Shown piece after piece: positions 57,101 through 64,000 of a DNA stretch of 64,000 bases (within the stretch, counting starts at the first letter, position 1; every line of letters begins with the position of its first letter). The position numbers and the translations under genes are program-made. Source of the DNA: Ochrobactrum sp. RH2CCR150 (lineage in GTDB: Bacteria > Pseudomonadota > Alphaproteobacteria > Rhizobiales > Rhizobiaceae); assembly GCA_014138095.1 (NCBI GenBank), contig JACGXE010000002.1:1-64000 (forward strand). The letters run 5' to 3'. A model generated the notes under the pieces. The model had not been told where the DNA came from. It was given only the letters and a program-made list of their open reading frames with translations, and searched no databases.

Positions 57101-57219
57101 GCGAGAAGGATATAGTCATGGCCACCGGCTATTCTTGCCGTTCTCAGGTCAAGGCGATTGAACGCCGGTCCATCCGGCATCCTGTTCAGATACTCAATGA
57201 AATGGTACTGCCTCTATAG
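54178..57219 (+). CDS. YdiJ-type FAD and Fe-S 2-hydroxyacid dehydrogenase
   Basis: 1013 residues. N-terminal FAD domain of the vanillyl-alcohol-oxidase type ([17 protein letters not shown] near 81-97, then VGGM-like [15 protein letters not shown]), FAD C-terminal domain with [11 protein letters not shown], then a 4Fe-4S part with [18 protein letters not shown] (about 660-677), and a CCG-type domain (GHCTERSN and [14 protein letters not shown] near the end). YdiJ-type proteins oxidise D-2-hydroxyglutarate or D-lactate-like acids and pass electrons to quinones. Divergent from the SDR operon and followed by a GntR gene. Confidence 0.9.
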   Translation: MIPSLIRKQPFNGLTLELSQHLAQAGFQGEVEVGDSSRTVYSTDNSIYQVEPTGIVFPKGTDDLKILATVLEQPAFRDVVISPRGGGTGTNGQSLTTGIVVDCSRHMNRILEIDTERRVARVQSGVVKDQLNKALKPYGLFFAPELSTSNRATIGGMVSTDACGQGSCLYGKTSNHILGLHVVLTNGEALWSRPLDGPALAQAQAKPGRVGEIYRAVERIATEKRALIDEIFPNLNRYMTGYDLKHLWREDGRFDLNAILCGSEGTLAMIAEIEVNLLPIPAHALLINIRYDSFNTALEHARALVALKVASVETIDEKVLGLAKKDIVWPGIARFFPDDASSPTNGINIVELVADDADELESKFRDVIAALDADQSGGGKPYTIARDPKDIEAIWTMRKRSVGLLGNVDGPVRPVPFVEDTAVPPENLAAYIREFRALLDGEGLSYGMFGHVDAGVLHVRPALDLTRTDHEPLVRKISDGVVALTRKYGGVLWGEHGKGVRSEYVPEFFGALYPSLQEIKGLFDPRNRLNPGKIATPSSQALLKIDEVPLRGQFDRIIGLEIREAFDNAAYCNGNGACFDFDDASLMCPSYKATRDRRYSPKGRASLMREWLRLMAESGKDPRKEAGQARNAGAIRTLPARLWNSINPANRNDFSHEVREAMDSCLACKACAGQCPVKVSVPAFRAKFLEIYYGRYVRPIKDMMVASIENTLPLFARLKPAYNAWVRSGLGRAAMRRAGLTALPEMPALSLTREAQRMGVAVATPERMRKLSDAQRQQAVVFVLDAFTAHFDPAVGLSALQLARKMGFTPYLAAPNQNGKALHVHGYLGAFEKTASKSIRYLNELAEMGIALVGLDPSMTLTYRSEYKGVEAARIRAQVNLVQEWLEANRDRLHGLDNAAHEKRLRLLGHCTERSNVPSSMKQWKSVFQQIGVELDVPETGCCGMAGTFGHEVRNRPISEKLFAASWNGILASSGEKDIVMATGYSCRSQVKAIERRSIRHPVQILNEMVLPL

Positions 57220-57225
57220 TTAGTC

Positions 57226-57235
57226 ATCACGTGAT
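57226..57235. promoter_or_regulatory. Palindrome ATCACGTGAT before the GntR gene
   Basis: A perfect 10-base dyad 38 bases before the GntR start. It may be an autoregulatory site; related TCA/TGA elements occur near 54125 and 61488. Confidence 0.35.
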
Positions 57236-57272
57236 TTATAAAATCAAATAACCAGCGCTGGAGTTAAATGTC

Positions 57273-58004
57273 GTGTCAATCATTACCCAACGCGGAAATC
57301 TGGCGGAAATTGTCGTCGCGGAACTGACGACCCGGATAGACTCGGGTCTCTATGGTCCGGGCGACAAGCTGCCGTCCAGCGCCCAGCTATGTGAAGAGTT
57401 TGGCGTCAGCAGAACTGTCATCCGCGAGGCGCTGACCTCGCTCAAGGTGGCAGGGCGTGTCACCACGCGGCAGGGCGCGGGCGTCTATGTCACGGACAAG
57501 GACGTGAAGGCGCTCAATTACGAGATCAGCCGGATCGACGATATTCGCTCCGCAATGCAGATTCTCGAATTGCGGCTTGGTGTGGAAATGCAGTCGGTGG
57601 CGCTTGCCGCCACTCGCCGCACGCCAGAGGCGCTGGCGGAAATCGCCCGCGCTTACGATCATCTGGAAAATCTGGAAACCGACGATCCGGAAGTCGAGGC
57701 ACGCGCCGATTTCGATTTCCACCTTGCGATTGCGCGGGCAACCCGCAATCCGCATTTCCCGAGCTTTCTGGAAGCGGTGATCGGCGAGATCAACTTCGAT
57801 CTGCTGCTGAAGCACCGCCAGCCCGTGCGGGCTTCGCGGTCCTACCTGAAGAAGATCAACAAGGAACATGCGATGATCCTTGCCGCGATCACGCAGGGCG
57901 ATGCAAAGGCGGCGCGCAATGCGCTGGTCGCGCATCTGGAGGAAAGCCTCAATCGCTATCGCTCCTTGCTGGAAGAACCGGCCAGCGATGCGCTGACGGA
58001 CTGA
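57273..58004 (+). CDS. FadR/FCD-type GntR regulator
   Basis: 243 residues: winged helix at about 8-75 (GDKLPSSAQLCEEFGVSRTVIREAL) and an FCD helical ligand domain from about 90, with DFDFHLAIARATRNP containing the Asp/His metal ligands common to this group. The start is a GTG with GGAG nine bases before; an ATG five bases earlier is out of frame. It follows the FAD/Fe-S dehydrogenase by 53 bases and converges on the oxidase gene. It likely controls this catabolic cluster with a carboxylate as ligand. Confidence 0.9.
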   Translation: MSIITQRGNLAEIVVAELTTRIDSGLYGPGDKLPSSAQLCEEFGVSRTVIREALTSLKVAGRVTTRQGAGVYVTDKDVKALNYEISRIDDIRSAMQILELRLGVEMQSVALAATRRTPEALAEIARAYDHLENLETDDPEVEARADFDFHLAIARATRNPHFPSFLEAVIGEINFDLLLKHRQPVRASRSYLKKINKEHAMILAAITQGDAKAARNALVAHLEESLNRYRSLLEEPASDALTD

Positions 58005-58021
58005 GCAGCGAAAATTACAAG

Positions 58022-58056
58022 AAAAGCCCGGAACCGGCGACGGTTTCGGGCTTTTT
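58022..58056. terminator. Bidirectional terminator between gntR and the oxidase gene
   Basis: AAAAGCCCG-GAACC-ggcgac-GGTTTCGGGCTTTTT: nearly perfect stem with A-tract and T-tract, placed between two converging genes, so it can serve both. Confidence 0.85.
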
Positions 58057-58076
58057 GATTTTGTCCGGAAGGCCGG

Positions 58077-59270
58077 TCAGATCACGGCATCTTCCAGGAA
58101 TGGACGATTGACCGTCACGCGCTCATAGCCGAAGGGCGAGAGGTCGAGCGTTTTGAACGCGCCATAGATGATCAACTCGCTCAAGCCGCGCCCCATGGCT
58201 GGCGACTGCTGCAATCCGTGACCGGAAAACCCGTTGGCGAACAGGAGGTTCTTCACCTCGGTATGCGGTCCCAGAATGACATTGTGATCGAGCGTGCAAT
58301 AGTCGTAATGGCCAGCCCATGAGTTGACGACCTTGATCGCCTCGAAGGCCGGAACGCGATTGGCCAAGGTCGGCCAGATTTCCTCGTCAAACTCGTCATG
58401 CATGACATCGAAATCGTTCGGATCGACTTCCGGGTCGTGTTTGGGATAGGTCCCCATCAGATAGAACTTGCCTTCAGGCCGGAAGAACACGCCGCTTGGG
58501 TCGATGGTAAGGCCCACCTTGCCTTCCAGTGGTGTGCGGCAATCGACGACGAACAGCGAACGGCGGCGCGGTTCGACCGGAATGTCCAGCCCGGCCATGC
58601 GGGCGACTTTCTTGCCGTTGGTGCCCGACGTGTTGACCATGGTGCCGCAGGCAATCGTCTGCCCGCTTTTGGTGGTCACGGAGACAATGCGGTCGCCCTC
58701 ACGATTGACGGCCACCACCTCGTCCTCGATATATTCGACGCCAAGCGAGCGCGCCTTCTTGCGGAAACCCTGCATGAGCGCGGAACTGTCGAACCAGCCT
58801 TCGCCGCGTTCGCCGGTGCTGCCAAGAGTCAGCCCCTCAAGGTTGAGCCAGGGAAAGCGCTGGCCAAGGCCATCCACATCCAGCAGCGAAACTTCCGCGC
58901 CGCAGGAAACCTGTGTCTCATGATTGCGCCGCAGAACCTGATCGCCGCGGTCATCGGCGGCGAGGAACAGATAGCCTGCTTCGTGGAAGCCGATTTCCGG
59001 CGTGTCGTCGTCAACGGCCACGTTTTCGCGGAAATTGCGGATGAATTCCGTGCCGAAACGCGAAACCTGCACATTGATGGCGTTGGAAAACTGATGGCGG
59101 ATAGAGCTGGACGACAGCGCCGTTGCCGAGCGCTGATAGGTCCAGTCCTTTTCGATCACCAGTATGGTGCCGCTGAAATCGGGGTTGGTCGCCAGAAAAT
59201 AAGCAGTCGCGCTGCCCACAACCGCGCCGCCGACAATGACGACATCATAGGAAGTCTTGGGAGCCTGCAT
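58077..59270 (-). CDS. DAO-family FAD oxidoreductase
   Basis: 397 residues starting MQAPKTSYDVVIVGGAVVGSA with the GxGxxG FAD motif (GGAVVGSATA). SSSSIRHQFSNAINVQVS follows, typical of the FOXRED1/sarcosine-oxidase-like branch. C-terminal GFSGHGLQQSPAMGRGLSELI is the second FAD-binding block. It oxidises an amino group, commonly N-methyl or secondary amine. It begins 7 bases after the uronate-dehydrogenase-like gene. The open frame upstream of 59270 lacks homology; the ribosome site is weak. Confidence 0.88.
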   Translation of the reverse strand: MQAPKTSYDVVIVGGAVVGSATAYFLATNPDFSGTILVIEKDWTYQRSATALSSSSIRHQFSNAINVQVSRFGTEFIRNFRENVAVDDDTPEIGFHEAGYLFLAADDRGDQVLRRNHETQVSCGAEVSLLDVDGLGQRFPWLNLEGLTLGSTGERGEGWFDSSALMQGFRKKARSLGVEYIEDEVVAVNREGDRIVSVTTKSGQTIACGTMVNTSGTNGKKVARMAGLDIPVEPRRRSLFVVDCRTPLEGKVGLTIDPSGVFFRPEGKFYLMGTYPKHDPEVDPNDFDVMHDEFDEEIWPTLANRVPAFEAIKVVNSWAGHYDYCTLDHNVILGPHTEVKNLLFANGFSGHGLQQSPAMGRGLSELIIYGAFKTLDLSPFGYERVTVNRPFLEDAVI

Positions 59271-59277
59271 TGTAAGC

Positions 59278-60090
59278 CTACTTGTTTTCGTCTTCGAAAT
59301 GACCGGCGGCGCAGAAGCTGCCACCCTGAAACCGGACTGCCGGATCGTTGGGATCGCCCTGCGGCGTCTTGGCGAAAACCGCATCGCGATAATCGTCGGC
59401 GCTGTCCTTGGCTTTGTAGCCAAGGACAGCGGCTGTGCGGTTGTCCCAGAAGGATTCGCTGTTGTTCGACATGCCATAGGCGACCATGAAACCGACACGC
59501 GGTGCCGACAGGCACTTCTCGACCAGCTGGCGGCAGTCTTCGAAGGACAGCCAGGTAATCAGATGGCGACGGTCGGTCGGTTCTGGAAAGGACGAGCCGA
59601 TGCGCACGCAGACGGTTTCGATGCCGAACTTGTCGAAATAATACCGGGCCAGATTTTCCACGAAGGTTTTGGAGACGCCGTAAAGGCTGTCCGGGCGTGT
59701 TTGAACAGTGCCGTCGATGGTTTCCGTCCGCTCGTAATAGCCGATGGCATGGACCGAGCTTGCGAAGACGATGCGCTTCACGCCATGGCGGCGGGCTGCC
59801 TCGTAAATATTGTAGCCGCCAGAAATGTTGGAATCGAGGATGGTCTTCCATGGCGCTTCGACCGATTGTCCGCCCATATGTATGATGGCGTCGCAGCCTT
59901 CGACAGCGCGCGAAACCGCGTCAAAGTCCGCGAGATCGGCGGGGAAATCCTCTTCATGCGGCGCGAGATCCTGACACGGTTCCAGCGCCGACAAGCGCAC
60001 GATCTGGCCCAGCCGCGTTCCCGATTTGCGCAGCTCCGATCCGAGGCGACCGGCAGCGCCGGTCAACAGCGTTCTTTGAAAGTGGGTCAT
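59278..60090 (-). CDS. Uronate-dehydrogenase-like SDR
   Basis: 270 residues of the extended SDR type: TGAAGRLGSEL near residue 10, GGQSVEAPWKTILDSNI, ASSVHAIGYY, the YGVSK catalytic pair and DPNDPAVRFQGGSF at the end. This order closely follows Agrobacterium/Pseudomonas uronate dehydrogenase (NAD-dependent oxidation of galacturonate or glucuronate to the lactone). No other uronate-catabolism gene is next to it, so the substrate may be different. It is the middle gene of a three-gene leftward operon. Confidence 0.82.
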   Translation of the reverse strand: MTHFQRTLLTGAAGRLGSELRKSGTRLGQIVRLSALEPCQDLAPHEEDFPADLADFDAVSRAVEGCDAIIHMGGQSVEAPWKTILDSNISGGYNIYEAARRHGVKRIVFASSVHAIGYYERTETIDGTVQTRPDSLYGVSKTFVENLARYYFDKFGIETVCVRIGSSFPEPTDRRHLITWLSFEDCRQLVEKCLSAPRVGFMVAYGMSNNSESFWDNRTAAVLGYKAKDSADDYRDAVFAKTPQGDPNDPAVRFQGGSFCAAGHFEDENK

Positions 60091-60103
60091 GAGGAGGTCC
60101 TAA

Positions 60104-61315
60104 TTAGCGAAGTTTTGCGAGGGCATCGGACGTGCGCTCGATGGCTGCGGTCAGGTTTTCCCGGGAGGTCGCGAAAGAGAGGCGGATGTAAGGTTCAACG
60201 CCGAAAGCCGCGCCGGGCACAGTGGCGACCTTGCCTTCGGTCAGAAGATAGGAAGCGAGCATTGTATCATTCGCAATCAGAGTGCCGTCCGGCGTCACTT
60301 TACCGATATAGGCGGCGCATTTCGGGAAGAGATAGAATGCACCTTCCGGCGCGCGCACTTCAAGCCCCGCAATGGCGCCAAAGCCCTTTGTCACCAGTTC
60401 GCCACGCGCCTTGTATTCCGCAACCGCCGTCCGCACGAAATCCTGCGGGCCGTTGAGAGCGGCCGCCGCCGCAACCTGCGTGATGGACGAGGGGCAGGTG
60501 GTGCTCTGCGACTGAAGCTTGTTGAGCACCTTGGTCAGTTCCTTCGGACCCGCCGCATAGCCGAGGCGCCAGCCGGTCATGGCATAGGCCTTGGAAACGC
60601 CGTTTATGATCAATGTGCGGTCGCGCAGATCGGGGCAGGCAATGGCGAATGACGTAAAAGGCGTGTCGCCACAGACGATGTGTTCGTAGATTTCATCCGA
60701 CATGATCGCGACGCGCGGATGGCGCGCCAGCACTTCGCCCAGCGCCTTCAATTCATCCGCCGTATAGATCGCGCCGGTTGGATTGGATGGGGAGTTGAAC
60801 AAAAACCAGCGGGTTTTCGGGGTGATTGCCGCTTCCAGCCGCTCCGGCGTGATCTTGAAATCGTCTTCCACACCGCAGGCGATCACTTTCGGCAGGCCGC
60901 CATGCAGGATCACCAGATCGGTATAGGACACCCAGTAAGGGGCTGGAACGATCACCTCATCGCCGGGCTCCAAGGTGCCGAGAAAGGCGTTGAACAGGAT
61001 CTGCTTTGCGCCATTGCCGATGGAGATTTCATCCAGCGCATAGTCGAGACCGTTCTCGCGCCTGAACTTATCGACAATGGCCTGGCGCAGTTCGGGCAGG
61101 CCATCGGGTGCGGTATAGCGCGTGATGCCGCTGCGCATCGCGCCGATTGCCGCCTCGACAATATGCGACGGCGTATCAAAATCCGGCTCGCCGAGCGATA
61201 GGTCGAGGACGTTTTCGCCTCTGGCCCGCATGGCCTTGGCCGCCATCGAAACTGCCATCGACGGTGAGGATTTGATGGTCGCTGCGCGCCGGCTTTCGAA
61301 CGCGATCATGTTCAT
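60104..61315 (-). CDS. Class I/II PLP aminotransferase
   Basis: 403 residues of the aspartate-aminotransferase fold type I. SPSMAVSMAAKAMRARGE, LSLGEPDFDTPSHI, FNSPSNPTGAIY and SDEIYEHIVCGD are visible; the PLP lysine is in INGVSKAYAMTGWRLGY and the substrate arginine in YIRLSFA. Closest to AspB-type enzymes of Rhizobiales. It is the first gene of the leftward operon with the SDR and FAD oxidase, and is divergent from the Liv-type importer across 461 bases. It may transaminate an amino acid made by the pathway. Confidence 0.9.
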   Translation of the reverse strand: MNMIAFESRRAATIKSSPSMAVSMAAKAMRARGENVLDLSLGEPDFDTPSHIVEAAIGAMRSGITRYTAPDGLPELRQAIVDKFRRENGLDYALDEISIGNGAKQILFNAFLGTLEPGDEVIVPAPYWVSYTDLVILHGGLPKVIACGVEDDFKITPERLEAAITPKTRWFLFNSPSNPTGAIYTADELKALGEVLARHPRVAIMSDEIYEHIVCGDTPFTSFAIACPDLRDRTLIINGVSKAYAMTGWRLGYAAGPKELTKVLNKLQSQSTTCPSSITQVAAAAALNGPQDFVRTAVAEYKARGELVTKGFGAIAGLEVRAPEGAFYLFPKCAAYIGKVTPDGTLIANDTMLASYLLTEGKVATVPGAAFGVEPYIRLSFATSRENLTAAIERTSDALAKLR

Positions 61316-61467
61316 GTCTGGTCTCCCTGGCCTGTGGTTCCTGGCTTGCTGCCGCTCACGGCATTTCTTTGTGCTGGGTCGTATGGAGGCGGGTGGAAGA
61401 TCGGGCCGTCGGGGTCGGGAATTGATGCGTCTTGATGGTGTCTGGCCGCGCTCATTCGTATTTCCAC

Positions 61468-61511
61468 TTGACGATCTTTAAATACGTCACTTATCATATA
61501 TGTGTCAACAT
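61468..61511 (+). promoter_or_regulatory. Candidate livJ promoter with overlapping regulator site
   Basis: TTGACG (61468-61473), 18-base spacer and TATCAT (61492-61497) fit a sigma-70-type promoter. TCACTTATCATATATGTGTC lies over the -10 box and is similar to a string near the FAD/Fe-S dehydrogenase promoter, a candidate for the GntR protein. It implies a leader of about 270 bases. Confidence 0.4.
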
Positions 61512-61663
61512 GAAAACAAGCCGCAAAAACGGCGATTCAGCTGGCCGGTTTTTGTTTGGTGGAGGTAATAGGCAAGCAAAATCAGACGATTGGCGCGATG
61601 CGACCAGTCGCGAGGAAATGGCGAGGGCCGAAAGAGTCCAGAACCTTTCCAGTGAGAATATAG

Positions 61664-61739
61664 AGCGATTTTGCCCCGAAAATGCATGCAAGCAAAGAGT
61701 TGGAGCGGTTCGAACACTTCCATCGGAACAGAAATCGCT
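61664..61739. repeat. Rhizobiales intergenic palindromic repeat
   Basis: AGCGATTT at the left pairs with GAAATCGCT at the right. The inner part GAGTTGGAGCGGTTCGAACA and CTTCCATCGGAACAG resembles a widely dispersed Brucella/rhizobial element. It sits in the livJ leader, 38 bases before the start. Confidence 0.7.
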
Positions 61740-61776
61740 TCGATAAGAACAACGGTTAAAACCAGAGGGAAACTCC

Positions 61777-62892
61777 ATGAAATCCATCGCAAGACTTCTC
61801 GCCGGATCGGCCATCGCATCCGGTCTCCTGCTGTCGCAGGCCTTTGCCGCCGACACGATCAAGATCGGTGTTGCAGGCCCGATGACAGGCCCCAACGCTA
61901 CATTCGGTGAACAGGTTTACAGTGGCGTTTCCGCTTATGTGAACGATGTGAACGCCAGCGGCGGCATCAATGGCAAGCAGATCGAGCTGGTGAAGGGCGA
62001 CGATGCCTGCGAACCGAAGCAGGCGATTGCAGTTGCCAACCGTTTTGTCGATCAGGACAAGGTTCAGGCGGTGATCGGCCATTTCTGCTCGTCGAGCACC
62101 ATCCCTGCTTCCGAAGTTTACAATGATGCAGGCATTCTGGAGATGGCTCCTGCATCCACCAATCCAACCGTGACCGAGCGCGGCCTTGAAACCGTGTTTC
62201 GCGGTTGCGGACGCGACGATCAGCAGGCAGTTGTTGCCGGTGCGTTCATTCTCGACACGTTGAAGCGGGACAAGATCGCGCTGATCCATGACAAGGACAC
62301 TTATGGTCAGGGCCTCGTCGATGCGGTCAAGAAGACCATCGAAGCACGCGGCATCAAGCCGGTTCTCTATGAAGGGCTGACGCGCGGTGAGCGCGACTTC
62401 AATGCACTGGTGACCAAGATCAAAAGCTCCGGTGCAACGGCCGTTTATTTTGGCGGTCTTATTCCGGAAGGCGGCCCGCTGATCCGTCAGATCAAGGAAC
62501 AGGGTCTGGATGTGGTTGTGGTGAGCGGCGATTCCTTCGCGCAGGCCGAGCTGATTGCGGCAGCTGGCGGCGCGGGCAATCTCAAGAATGTCTATTATTC
62601 GGCAACGCCGGACCCGCTGGCCGATCCGTCGACCAAGGGCGTTCAGGATGCGCTGAAGAAGGCCAATATCACCCCAGCCAACTACACGCTCTATGGCTAC
62701 GCCAATGCGCAGGCCATCGTGGCTGCGTTGAAAGCGGGTGACGACATCAAGGCCCAGACCAACTGGCTGCGTAACAACACGGTTGATTCCGCCATTGGCA
62801 AGATCACCTGGGACGAGAAGGGCGACATCAAGGACTTCAAGTTCGTCTTCTATAATTTCGACGACAAGGGAACCCCAGTTCTCGTCAATTAA
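61777..62892 (+). CDS. livJ: Liv-type ABC transporter substrate-binding protein
   Basis: 371 residues with a signal peptide (cleavage after SQAFA) and the type I periplasmic binding fold: DTIKIGVAGPMTGPNATFGEQ, VIGHFCSSSTIPASEVYNDAG and ALIHDKDTYGQGL. It binds an amino acid or related acid in the periplasm. The substrate may not be leucine, given the adjacent catabolic genes. It is followed by a perfect hairpin and then livH. Confidence 0.92.
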   Translation: MKSIARLLAGSAIASGLLLSQAFAADTIKIGVAGPMTGPNATFGEQVYSGVSAYVNDVNASGGINGKQIELVKGDDACEPKQAIAVANRFVDQDKVQAVIGHFCSSSTIPASEVYNDAGILEMAPASTNPTVTERGLETVFRGCGRDDQQAVVAGAFILDTLKRDKIALIHDKDTYGQGLVDAVKKTIEARGIKPVLYEGLTRGERDFNALVTKIKSSGATAVYFGGLIPEGGPLIRQIKEQGLDVVVVSGDSFAQAELIAAAGGAGNLKNVYYSATPDPLADPSTKGVQDALKKANITPANYTLYGYANAQAIVAALKAGDDIKAQTNWLRNNTVDSAIGKITWDEKGDIKDFKFVFYNFDDKGTPVLVN

Positions 62893-62905
62893 GGCTCTAC
62901 CAGCT

Positions 62906-62931
62906 CCAGCCAGACCCTGCGGTCTGGCTGG
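62906..62931 (+). terminator. Perfect hairpin between livJ and livH
   Basis: CCAGCCAGACC-ctgc-GGTCTGGCTGG, an 11-base perfect stem without a proper T-run. It probably stabilises the livJ mRNA or partly stops transcription, giving more binding protein than permease. Confidence 0.75.
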
Positions 62932-63036
62932 TTCCTCCTTGCCTGAACCGCATCCGCAGCCCGTCATGCTGTTTGGCTGGATGCGTCGGACCAAGAGTTC
63001 AGATCGCATGTCGCTCTGAATGCAAAAGGGGTTGCC

Positions 63037-63954
63037 ATGGACTTCTATATTCTGGCCCAGCAGCTGATCAATGGGATCACGCTGGGCGCTATCTACGGAC
63101 TGATCGCTGTCGGCTACACGATGGTCTACGGGGTCATCCGCATGATCAATTTCGCTCATGGCGACGTCTATATGGTGTCGGCCTATATTGCCGCGATCAC
63201 GCTTGCGGTGCTGGGCTTCTTCGGCGTTCAGTCGGTTCCTTTCGCGCTGATCTCGATCCTGATCATCACCTGCGCCATCACGGCGGTCTACGGGTGGGTG
63301 ATCGAGCGCGTGGCCTACAGGCCGTTGCGCGGCTCCACCAAACTGGCGCCGCTGATTTCGGCGATTGGCATATCGCTGATGCTGCAAAGCTATGTTCAGA
63401 TTTCGCAAGGCGCGCGCGATCAGGGCGTGCCGACGCTGATCCAGGGCGCTTTCCGGTTCGGCACCGAACAGCATTTCGCCCAGATCACCTATATGCAGAC
63501 CGTGATCCTGCTGGCCTCATTGATCGCCATGGGCATTCTGACCTATGTGATCGGCTATACGCGCATTGGCCGTGAGTGCCGCGCGACCCAGCAAAATATC
63601 CGCATTTCTGCGATCCTCGGCGTCAATACCGACCGCACCATCTCCACCGTCTTCGTGATCGGCGCGGCGACGGCTGCCGTCGGCGGCGTGCTCGTGACCT
63701 TCAACTATGGCTCGTTCAATTTCTTCATCGGCTTCGTGATGGGCATCAAGGCCTTCACGGCGGCAGTGCTTGGCGGCATCGGCTCTCTGCCGGGCGCCGT
63801 GCTCGGCGGCATATTGCTTGGCCTCACCGAAGCGCTGTTCGCCGGTTATGTCAGCACGGACTACAAGGACGTCTTCGCCTTTGCCTTGCTGATTGTTCTT
63901 CTGTTCTTCCGTCCTTACGGCCTGCTCGGTCGTCCGGAAATCCAGAAAGTCTGA
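63037..63954 (+). CDS. livH: Liv-type ABC transporter permease
   Basis: 305 residues with eight helices. QQLINGITLGAIYGLIAVGYTMVYGVIRMINFAHGDVYM is the standard LivH start, and FTAAVLGGIGSLPGAVLGGILLGLTEAL is the loop that contacts the ATPase. It forms the channel with LivM. It lies 144 bases after livJ, with the hairpin between. GGGG precedes the ATG. Confidence 0.94.
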   Translation: MDFYILAQQLINGITLGAIYGLIAVGYTMVYGVIRMINFAHGDVYMVSAYIAAITLAVLGFFGVQSVPFALISILIITCAITAVYGWVIERVAYRPLRGSTKLAPLISAIGISLMLQSYVQISQGARDQGVPTLIQGAFRFGTEQHFAQITYMQTVILLASLIAMGILTYVIGYTRIGRECRATQQNIRISAILGVNTDRTISTVFVIGAATAAVGGVLVTFNYGSFNFFIGFVMGIKAFTAAVLGGIGSLPGAVLGGILLGLTEALFAGYVSTDYKDVFAFALLIVLLFFRPYGLLGRPEIQKV

Positions 63955-63971
63955 GGGGGAGGCCGTAAACC

Positions 63972-64000
63972 ATGCTGAACGACCGTCTTCTCGCGCTTTT
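63972..64000 (+). CDS. livM: Liv-type ABC transporter permease LivM (start only)
   Basis: An ATG 17 bases after livH, preceded by GAGGGGGAGG, opens a frame MLNDRLLAL that runs off the window. Position after livJ and livH makes LivM nearly certain, though only nine codons are visible. Confidence 0.6.

Larger units (their letters stand above)
61316..61776. other. Divergent control region of the aminotransferase and liv genes
   Basis: About 460 bases. It holds a candidate livJ promoter (61468-61497) and a Rhizobiales-type palindromic repeat (61664-61739). No gene was seen. Confidence 0.5.

Noticed and set aside
61756-63474. A 572-codon open frame antisense to livJ and livH
   Set aside because: The plus strand carries clear livJ and livH. 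The antisense frame has no recognisable domain.

Overview
The window looks like a piece of a Brucella/Ochrobactrum-type alphaproteobacterial replicon. This is inferred from recognised families and layout, not from a database search: a homogentisate cluster with two MarR genes, an ornithine decarboxylase behind a very long leader, a NicO/DUF1007 metal-export pair, rhizobial-type intergenic palindromes and many DAO, SDR and Liv-type genes. Two compositional blocks are visible by eye. Positions 1 to about 16,580 are less GC-rich and hold short accessory operons, insertion-sequence relics and two damaged genes. From about 16,600 onward the sequence is GC-rich and tightly packed. The join carries a 14-base copy of what looks like the 3' end of an initiator tRNA followed by that tRNA's terminator, as expected at the distal end of an island integrated in a tRNA gene.

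Accessory block (1-16,580): a truncated LysR gene, an NmrA-like protein, an orphan 34-residue DUF2474 (CydX-like) microprotein, a second-type GAPDH, four DJ-1/PfpI-fold proteins (two stand-alone, two as GlxA-type AraC regulators), relics of IS21 and IS3 elements, a short-Q-loop cytochrome bd oxidase (cydAB), a RidA protein, two SDRs, a YbiB-like protein, two small membrane proteins, and a PRISE-type reductase with one in-frame stop. Extra copies of two classic poison targets (terminal oxidase and GAPDH) beside small-molecule detoxification families suggest an electrophile or respiratory-poison tolerance island; this is a hypothesis.

Core block, first part (16,600-33,600): thiC under a TPP riboswitch; an MHS-type transporter, two MarR regulators and hmgA-fahA-maiA for homogentisate breakdown, with repeated CGTTGC-N4-GCAACG-like operators in both control regions; a cytochrome b561-YceI fusion next to a free YceI; a DUF1007/NicO metal-export pair; an amidase with a LysR gene; and ornithine decarboxylase behind a roughly 500-base structured leader (speF-type).

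Core block, second part (33,600-46,800): a GNAT protein, then a surface-polysaccharide cluster in mixed orientation: Wzz/GumC-like protein, Wzx-like flippase, four glycosyltransferase-type proteins including a WecG homologue, an O-antigen-ligase/Wzy-like protein and two Gfo/Idh/MocA dehydrogenases. A MOSC protein and a GcvA-like LysR regulator follow.

Core block, third part (46,800-64,000): an apparently coherent but unassigned catabolic supercluster. A leftward operon encodes two SDRs, a ThDP-dependent enzyme and an ATP-dependent hydantoinase/oxoprolinase pair (HyuA, HyuB). Divergent to it are a YdiJ-type FAD/Fe-S 2-hydroxyacid dehydrogenase and a GntR regulator. A second leftward operon encodes an aminotransferase, a uronate-dehydrogenase-like protein and a DAO-family FAD oxidase, divergent from a branched-chain-amino-acid-type ABC importer (livJ, livH, start of livM) cut by the window end. 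Together they read as import and stepwise oxidation of an unknown cyclic amide or amino compound.
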